DNA from: Lucifuga dentata
Taxonomy: Eukaryota; Chordata; Actinopteri; Ophidiiformes; Bythitidae
Reading direction: 5' to 3'
DNA length: 64,000 nucleotides
NCBI GenBank assembly: GCA_014773175.1
Contig: VXCM01000246.1
Location: 74,501-138,500, forward strand
In this document: positions 55,614 to 64,000 of the stretch, piece after piece
How the letters are laid out: each line of letters begins with the position of its first letter
Position numbering within the stretch: the first letter of the stretch is position 1
Notes under the pieces: model-generated
Told to the model about the DNA's origin: nothing
What the model saw: the letters and a program-made list of their open reading frames with translations, nothing else
Database searches by the model: none
Program-made: the position numbers and the translations under genes

Positions 55614-56136
55614 TTAAAGGATCATACCGGCAATCATACATGCTTGAGCCCAATATATTTAATATATATGTTACTGACAATTTCCAAAACATAAAACTGT
55701 ATTTTAGTTTTCCTGCTATTTTTTCAAATCCCCCAATCTTTCAAAGTTAAATGTTCAGGCAATACACCCATCCTAAAATTCAATATTTTGCCTTCTAACA
55801 CTTATGCATGATTGTAGAAGGGATGCTCATGTTATTTTCTGGGTAAAAGCCGTCTTTTACTCTGACTATATTCTCTGGCAGAGATATACATTGCCTTCCA
55901 TGCAGCTCAGTGTTGAAGGATTATTTATCTCAAGCGTTTTTTAAATCTCTACAAGTTGATTTTAATTGTACTGGAACAAACTGGAGCCAATGGCAGTCTG
56001 GAATGTAGGAAAAAAAATCTAAAATTGACCACCAAAGTAGTATATTTTTGGAAATGTCAGCAACGTAATATGCATGTGGATTGTATATATTGGGTTCAAA
56101 CATGCATGATTGACGCCAGTGGTATGTTCCCTTTAA
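55614..56136 (+). mobile_element. MITE-like non-autonomous DNA transposon, copy 2
   Basis: Starts TTAAAGGATCATACC, ends GGTATGTTCCCTTTAA. It aligns along its length with copies at 32591 and 57182, sharing for example TTTCAAA-TTAAATGTTCAGG, CCATGCAGCTC (with copy 3) and CAATGGCAGTCTGGAA. It lacks the central GTTTGCTGTGATGGATTA segment present in copies 1 and 3. Non-coding. Confidence 0.75.
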
Positions 56137-57181
56137 ACCATGCTAACAAGCAATGCTATAACTTCAAGCACCTTTTTGCGTGTGTGAGTATTTGTGTGTA
56201 GGTAGATATGTGCAAATTATGTGTTTACTCATATGTAGTATATGTGTGCATTAATGAGTATGTGCCCATTTTAGGTTGCATGTGTCTGAGTGTGTATATG
56301 ACTCTGGAATATGTAAATGTGTACCAATGCCCTGTTTGTTCTGTTGAGTCTAAAGACAGGACCAGGCATCTGCTGCAGGAACAGCTTCAGTAAAGACCTG
56401 AATTCTAAATACGTTCTGTCAGATTATGATCAGCACACACTTCCAGTCCACCGCTGAGGATGTAGGCCAAGTCTCTTCAGTTCATTACATCTGTGAAGTG
56501 ACAATGAGGTGCAGGATGAAGAGCAGGCAATTAAGGAAGTTCATGATCCCAAACCACTGTCATTTTAATTAAGAAAATAGCATCAAAGTTAACTTATAAA
56601 TGTGAGCGATGCAAATTTCTTGAGTTTGGCATTTAGCTTTTATGACATGGGTATGGAACTGCTGATAATGGAATGGAAGGCTAGATTGATGGTTGGAATA
56701 GATGGATTTAAATTCTTATACACTTTGACATGGATTTTTCTTCCATTATATTCAGAGTAAATATGTGGTTTACTCTTTCTGACACAGAAAACACACAGTG
56801 CTTTTTGTAGCAACACTGCCATGTAAAACAAACTCATTCATTCCCCATCTGTCTCATTCTCTTAAGCAACATACACACACAGGCACATATGATGATTAAG
56901 AGTTCTGAGGGCCCTCAGGTTCCCACTTGGACTTGGGGCTGCAGTGAATCATAGCTATGATGTGGTCCATGTTTCTATTCTGCTCTATCAGAGAGACTCA
57001 GGAAGGCTGCTCCCTGATGAATGAGCCAGACCAGGCAGCACCACACCAGCCTGACCAGCCTGTCCTGCTGCAGCTCCAGGCTCAGTAATTCCTAAGACTG
57101 TTGAAGAATCTCGATTTTCTAATTATATATTAAAATAACCTAAAATAACTTTTCCAGGTAAATGAAGGCTAGTGGCTTTTA

Positions 57182-57785
57182 TTAAAGGACTGTACCTGTG
57201 AGTTGCATGTTTAAGCCCAGTATACAACTGGCATGCATGTTTCATTACTGCCAACCAATTTCCAAACCATAAAACTGTATTTTAGTTTTCCTGTTATTTT
57301 TCCACATCCCCTAATCTTTCAAAATCAAATGTTCAGGTGATACACCCACCTTAAAATATAATGTTTCACCTTCTAACTTTTATGCACAGTTGTAGAAGGC
57401 ACGGTCATTTTCATTTCTTAGTTAAAGCTTTCTTCTCCTGGGACTGTATTTCCAGGCAGAGACATACATTGTCTTCCATGCAGCTCTGTGTTGGACTGGT
57501 TGAATAACATTACTTCAAAAAAAACAAAAAAAAACAAAAACTAATAGACATGTTGTTTGCTGTGATGGATTACTCACCTCAAGCATCTTTCCAAGTATCT
57601 ATAAATTGATTTTAATAGCGTACTGGAATGAATTGAAATCAATGGCAGTCTGGAAGGTAGGGAAAAAATTCTAAAATGTATAGCTAAAGTGGTATATTTT
57701 GGGAAATTGTTGTCAGTAACATAACATGTAAGCAGGTTGGATATATTGAGCTCAAACATGTACTGCTGCTGGTGTGGCCCTTTAA
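57182..57785 (+). mobile_element. MITE-like non-autonomous DNA transposon, copy 3
   Basis: Starts TTAAAGGACTGTACC, ends GGTGTGGCCCTTTAA; the longest of the three copies. Its right end, complemented, reads TTAAAGGGCCACACC, then TACATGTTTGAGCTCAATA, matching the left end of copy 1. It lies about 1 kb from copy 2 in the same orientation. Non-coding. Confidence 0.75.
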
Positions 57786-59744
57786 AAAAATCATCACATT
57801 CTTATAATTTTGGCTGAACTCAAGGATAAAATTAAAGTACACATTCTAAAAATAAAATCCCAGAAGAGTGCTTGGAACAATTGTGTAGGATTGATATGAG
57901 TGGAGGCGTAGATGTTGGAGTGAAGTTCCTGTGGTCTGTCAAACACTTCCTCCAGCAGGCTTAATGTGGCGTGCAGCACGTCACACCCGATCACTCTGCC
58001 TTACAGATGACCAGTTGCCACGTGCACCACTGGATCCCAAACCAGACACTGTCAGGTGTGATAACAGCTTGTGTACCAAACCCACTCTGAAGCCTTGCTT
58101 TTTCCCCATTCCACCATGATTCATTTGATGCTGCTGCACGGCTCAAGGTTTCGCTATGCACCAAGCAAGCATGTGCTAAAATGTTTTTATTCCTGTTTCA
58201 CCTGCATATTCCCCCCAGCTGAGGGCCAGAGATAACCCGCTACTCTGCTCCCATGGACCAGTGCACCAGTCTCCCATCACTGGGGGATTTCACACAGATA
58301 AGGAGTGCTGCTAAACCAGCTCTTTGGAGGGATCACACACTTCTATATCACTGTAGTTAAGTCTGCTAGAATCTGCTACATATACAGCATACATACACTA
58401 CACTGGAGTTGTAAAAATTGTCATCTAATTGGATGAATAAATTTTACGTCACCATGATAGTTGAATTAGTTTTCTCCTCATTTACAGCACCTGGTCCCTC
58501 AAAATCACACACTAAACATTCAGTATTCTTTGTTTCTTTGTCATTTATAGCATTTGGTCACAAAATACAGCCTAGGTTTGGCAATGAAGATATTTTCCCC
58601 CAGCGCCCACATCATTTGAATCCTGATAGGCTTTGAACAGGCACAGCAATTGATGCTCTCTTGCTTTCTTTCTGTTTCTTCCGATCATGACCATTATTTT
58701 GCTTCGAAAAACTTCTTTCTTTCTTATTAGTTTTTCTATTAATTTAATTATATTATGGCTATCTGCTTTGTGTGAGCATGTATGGCCAGACATTTGGTCA
58801 TATTTGGTACTTTGTAATGCCAACAATAATGACTAGAGTTTGTGGTGGCTGAGTAATTCAACTATTAACACGTGGAAAAAGTAATAAAAAAAAAAAAAAA
58901 AAANAAAAAAAAAAAAAAAAAAAATGCCAAGCAAAAACCTTTCCAATCCAAAGATTTCTTCATAATTGCATCAGTCTTTCTTCTGGATGTAAAAACAGCA
59001 GGTTCTTGTAAATGTCAAAGTTATACTAATATATTTCTGAATGTTTTCAGTATGTCTTCTCCATTTTCTTTAATTTGGAACAATCTCTGTCAGTTACCTG
59101 CATGATTTTTTTTCCCCCCCTGGCTGGGGTATTAAAGTTCACTTTCCTGCCTGTGCATGTAATTATACAGGTAAATGGATGAAGGTGAGATCGCTGCATA
59201 GTATTTAACCTGGTTGGTTATATACTACTACCTCTGATCATTTCCTGTTTGTTCTATTTGGTTTTCAACATGAAGGGGAACACTGAAGCATATAATGAAA
59301 CAGCTACTGTATAGTCTCTGGGTACTGGTGGTCTGATAAAACAATGCGATGGTGGAAGAGAAGAAATCAGCAAGGAGCAATTTTTTCTGTGCTGGATTGT
59401 TCTCTTTGATCTGAAGTGCAGTGAAAGGAGGGCATTATATAACATCTTCAGCACACACATGGCCGACTGTGTGACTGCCAAACACACAGGGGGAGGCAAA
59501 GGGGGGAAGTAGACAGACAAGAGGAAAGAGGTAGGGCCATGGAAGATAGTAGATGGAACATTGCTGCTCATAAAAACATTGCTGCTCATATTGGTGTTGG
59601 GTCACTTTCTTTATTAAGGCTGTTCAGTCAAGCAGTTGTAATGTCAACCCTAACAAGCCTCATAATGAGACATAAGAATGCCCTTCAGTGATAGTTTAAC
59701 ATTTATCTGCTGTTCACTGCCCTGCTGTTCACTCTCAACACAAA

Positions 59745-59779
<35 letters not shown>

Positions 59780-62096
59780 GCCAGTTATTAAGGGGGAAAT
59801 TTCCATAATTATAAGAGATCATGATCTTGTAAGACAGAAAAAAAGATGGGTGCTCGATAACAAGAAATATTAGCCCATCATTTGTATATCCTAATTGGAA
59901 GCAATTCATTTTCGTCAACATAGTCATGCTTTTGAACAGCAGATGGTTCTTTGAATCAATCACTGACAAAACAATCAATAATACATAACATTATAAAATG
60001 AATGTCAACTGACTCCATAGGAATTCACAGGCTGTGTCAAGAATCATGAGGCTAATAGGTTGGTCAAATACGCACAAGAAATGAGGTCAAAAGATGTGGC
60101 TTACACAGCAGGGTCAACATAGATCTTTTCTGAGATGTAAAAAAAAAAAAAAATGCATCAGTATCCGTTGTAATACATAAGCTGCCTTTATTGATAGTTC
60201 AAGGAAGTAAAGGAAAGGAAACGTGATTGGCAGTATGTGTGTGTTGTGTTGGTGTGCAGCAGCAAACTGATGCTGAAATGGCCTGACAGGGTCTGATTCT
60301 GTTCACTGGGAGACTGTGATCCAGAGTGACCATGTTGTCTTCCCTTCCCCTCACAAAGGTTACGCCATTGCCAGCAGTCAACGTGACACAATGAATGAGG
60401 CACCATGGCTTGAACAGAGACACTCATCAGGCTAGTCTTAGCAAGATATTTACAAGACCTTACAAGCCGGCATTCAGTCCGTACAACGTTCAACAGTCAC
60501 GTGGGTGCAAACCAATGTTGGATCTTAATAATTCCCCCTTTGTTTGTGATCTATAGTCAGGATGTGGCTGCATTTTCAAAATGACGTGCTTTGTAATTGG
60601 GTGTGTCAGTTCAGGGTGCATGATCTTGCCAGTATGACTCAAGTCTGCCCGTGAGCTGCTTCCTGTGCCTGTGTATCTACTCCAGTTGCCTGTATGATCT
60701 ATTTTAGATTCTATTGCCCAAGGATGTGTGCGCATCCTCACAGCAGAGAGCCACAGAAATAAGAAAAAGAGGAGGGGGAATAGATAATGTTCAAATAATC
60801 TACAGGCAATCATGCAGATTCTCCAGACGTTGTGCACTCGGGGACGCTGTACAGAGGGATGCAGTATCACTTCCTCATCAGGCACAACAAATTTGGAATT
60901 ATGCAAACAAAAGAATGAGATCTCTATCAGCCCTTTGTAGGCATGTAGGCAATATGTGTCTTATTTGTGGTCCTGGTTACCCTTTACTAAATTTATGCTT
61001 TTATCCAGTGGAATTAATTACAATGCCATATTATGTTAACCGTTTCCAGCGGTTCACTCATTCATTTTCCACAACAGAGAGAAGAAAATGGAGAAGACTG
61101 TTTGACAGATGTGTGTCTTGACCATGTCTGAAAGCAACAGAGTCCATTCTGTTACATCAACAACAAGAGGCAGGAACAGAAAGACCTTTCTCCATGGCAA
61201 GCACATCACGCTCCTTGTGGCCTTCACACACTGAAGGGTCCGAGCCAAATTTGGCATGACCCTGATGTGTCATTCTTGATTTAGACAATATTTTCATGGA
61301 GATGACCAACGTGGCCTTATATTAGTGTAAGTACATGCGTGTATCTGCTATTGTTTTTTTGTTGTTTTTTTTTTTTTTTTTTTTTNTTTTTTTTTTTTTT
61401 TTTTTGTAGCACAAACGGGAAAATGTGGATCTCCTCTCTTTAATCCCCACAGGAGCAGGCTCCCTTGGAAGACATGGCGTTGCAGAAGCAGTGGCATTGT
61501 GGTTGGTGAATGGCTGGGTCTAATCTCGTGGAGGCAGGGGTCTGTCGCTGGAGCTTTTGAGCAGATTTTAGCCCGAGGGGTGAGAGTAACAACAGCCAAA
61601 ACAAAACAAAANAAAAAAAAAAAAAAAAAAAAGATCTTTCTCCTCCACTTTAAAGATTTACATCATGAACTGTGCCTGGCAAATTCAAATTAGCCCAACT
61701 GGAGTGGAGGTATACTCATTTACATTTTCATTCAGACTGGCTCATAAAGATTCTATTTATATCTCAAAATCAACAGATACCATAATCCTACACATTGTTT
61801 CCACTGTGTAAGTACATCTGCAATGAAGGAGAAATGGAAAATAATCACAATTCAAACCAGGAGCAAGGGATTTGGAGTTGTGTAAAGGAACACCTGTATT
61901 CAGCTGTCAGCATGAAAGCAATGTCTTCCAACCTACAGCAATATATACCTTTATTTTCATAAACAAAATGCAAAAGTATATAACTAACAGAGACAAGAAA
62001 TGCTGCATCTATATCAATTTTCCCAGAATGATGACGCTCATGTCTTTGATCTCTAGAGAATGGAGAATTTTGGGTGCTGGATCAGTAGTTTAGCAC

Positions 62097-62109
62097 TGCC
62101 ATCTGCTGG
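62097..62109 (-). promoter_or_regulatory. CTCF-like motif
   Basis: On the minus strand CCAGCAGATGGCA fits the CTCF core consensus CCASYAGRKGGCR at all 13 positions. Its orientation is convergent with the plus-strand motif at 7532. Occupancy is inferred only. Confidence 0.4.
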
Positions 62110-64000
62110 TTGGGTAATAGAACTCACCTAATGAATTTAAAACAAATCACTTTATCCTACTTACATAATAAATGGGATATAATAAAGTAATCTATAGCTC
62201 AAGCTTTTGGTTTGGTTTTTTTTTTTTTTTTTNTTTTTTTTTTTTTTTGGTTTTTTTTTTTTAAGTAGAATGTCATTATGTCTTCAGGTATCATGACAGC
62301 AAATCAAGAGCAAATCAACCAAACAGAGCCTAATTAGAGGTTTCAATTGTAATGTCTGGAGGAAAACACATTAAAGACTGCAACCTACCATCAGTCAAAA
62401 TTTGTCTTTTAATATAAAAACCAGCACAAGAAACAACTTATGAATGTTATTTTCTAAAATACTTCAAAATTTATATGTTCAAAAATTATGAATCAAGCCT
62501 TGAAGTAGACATGGAAATGTATTAAAGTCGCTGCTGTTTTGAGACTATTTTTCACTAGAAACCAGGTGTGTCAATATCCAGCAACTGGGTCACAGAAGAG
62601 AAAATGGTACAAATGTAATATTACAATGAATTATTCTGTGTAAATTTACTATAAAAAGAAACTGTTCTCTCCAACATCTGTTGTTTTCTCTCCTGGAACA
62701 GTAAACTAAGAACATGAAGACTCCAGAGGCTCTACAGTCAAGATCCTTGGCTTAACTTTAGTGTGCTGGACAAAACTGACAGACCTGTACAGTAGCTAGC
62801 AGGAGAAACCTTTGGGGGTCAAACAAGATCTGTTCCAGTCAAGAAATCCCAAAACACCTCCATCTATGGCTTTTCTTTACTGTTCTGATAACACCAGATA
62901 ATGTGGCTGGCCTAAGAATAAACATGAAGCACTAAGAAATGCCTCTACAGAATATTTCTACCACTTACAAAGATTATTTACTAATTTATTATTCAAAATA
63001 GACAGGCTTCGCCCAGTCCAGTGTTTTTACCCTCTAAACTACAGTGCTGTTTTTTGGGTACTTTTTGACTGTTTCAACAGTAGCGGGAGTCCACTAAAAA
63101 AAAAAAAGNAAAAAAAAAAAAAGGAGCAAGCAGTGACTCCTGATTGCTTGGTTTAAAAAGGGGAGCTCTACTCTGTGTAACCACGTCCTTATCAACTCAA
63201 GCGTCCGCAGCCTAAGCAGCAATTGAGGATCAAGCATAACACACACACATTGCTGTAGTTTTACAATTCACCCATCCAAAATGGAAAAGCAATAGCACAC
63301 AAATCTGAATTAACCAGGTTTCCTCACAGGCTGCTTAGGAGTTTGCAAAGGGATCTTACTACTAAATGTGTGATGTAATTTGAACAAATTTGGCATCTTA
63401 ATACAGATGTTTATTTGTACGCAGAATCTGATATACTCTATATTAGGAAGAAACTCAAGTCTAGATTTCTACAAGGCCATTCACACTCTGCTTACTATCC
63501 ACACCTACACAAACCAAGTGCACCCAATGTAGCATTACCCTTGCTCTTATGAATGAACTATGTCACGTTATTTGATAAATTCTTTTTGTACCAGGACAAA
63601 CAAAGCAAAGAACGCAAACATCCATTTGAATGTTTATTTGGAAGAAATAAAGTACAAAACAGTGGCATGTTTTTTTCTGGAGAAATAAGGACAAATGTGA
63701 ATAAAAACATTTGTATGTGACTGACACCTAGAACAGGGTGTCTCTTCAAAAACTATCTTCAAGATACAGTCTAAGTATAACAATTAAATAACATTGGACT
63801 CTATCGCTGAAAAACCGACTTGTGTCAAACAAGCAGTTCCCATTATAACCCCTAAATGTACTATGGGACACAGAAAGCTAAACAGATTTGAAACAGTTAG
63901 TACAGAGGTCTTTTTGACACTCCACCCGTTAAGTCTTTACAGCAAAAGACTCGTGTCCCTGCACTTATTCGTCTGACAACTATGGGGAAAAAAAAAAAAT

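Larger units (their letters stand above)
51700..64000. other. Region downstream of slc6a1 (12 kb), no gene seen
   Basis: Reading frames here are short and mostly run through repeats. Contents listed separately are microsatellites, a perfect hairpin, two MITE copies and a CTCF-like motif. Other poly-A or poly-T tracts lie at 52092-52116, 58886-58924, 59750-59778, 61369-61405, 61610-61632, 62217-62248 and 63096-63121. An LTR-like arrangement on the minus strand near 60150-60545 is discussed under findings. HRH1, which follows SLC6A1 in human, is not present. Confidence 0.6.

Noticed and set aside
60714..61121. 135-codon plus-strand open frame
   Set aside because: No recognisable domain, overlaps the opposite-strand frame, and has no splice context or initiation context supporting a gene.
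63558..64000. Possible 3' UTR of a minus-strand gene entering from the right (TTTATT at about 63633)
   Set aside because: There is only a polyadenylation-like hexamer and no coding sequence in the window to support it.

Overview
The window is vertebrate nuclear DNA, almost certainly from a ray-finned (teleost) fish. It has GT-AG introns, long AT-rich intergenic stretches, many (CA)n, (GA)n and (AT)n tracts, fish-type retroelement tails, and protein-coding exons that match vertebrate families closely. The assembly is a draft. There are two sized gaps (8179-8323 and 25936-26098) and about twenty isolated single Ns, nearly all inside homopolymers or microsatellites. Two of the single Ns (43564, 44896) sit between exact 62 bp and 65 bp direct repeats, which look like unmerged contig overlaps.

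Five genes can be supported. (1) 44-929 (+): the last two coding exons of spo11, the meiotic double-strand-break enzyme. (2) 2825-6373 (+): complete alas1, the first enzyme of heme synthesis, 10 coding exons, 595 aa, with three heme-regulatory Cys-Pro motifs. (3) 10461-13031 (+): complete dusp7, an ERK phosphatase, 3 exons, 369 aa. (4) 25614-22303 (-): complete tnnc1, slow/cardiac troponin C, 6 exons, 161 aa, with a TATA box. (5) 43756-49862 (+): complete slc6a1, the GABA transporter GAT1, 14 coding exons, 701 aa. In every complete gene the exon lengths sum to a whole number of codons and all splice phases agree.

The rest is non-coding: 13-22 kb, 26-42 kb and 51.7-64 kb hold simple repeats, a three-copy family of TTAA-bounded MITE-like elements, a small retroelement insertion with a 16 bp target-site duplication, several perfect hairpins, and scattered transcription-factor motifs. 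No RNA gene and no further protein gene was found. The genes do not form a pathway. alas1, dusp7 and tnnc1 recall the cluster on human 3p21, while spo11 and slc6a1 lie elsewhere in human.

The most unusual features are a roughly 100-residue Pro/Ser/Thr/Asn/Ala repeat inserted in the cytoplasmic tail of GAT1, a troponin C regulatory site that mixes fish-type and mammal-type residues, and the MITE family.
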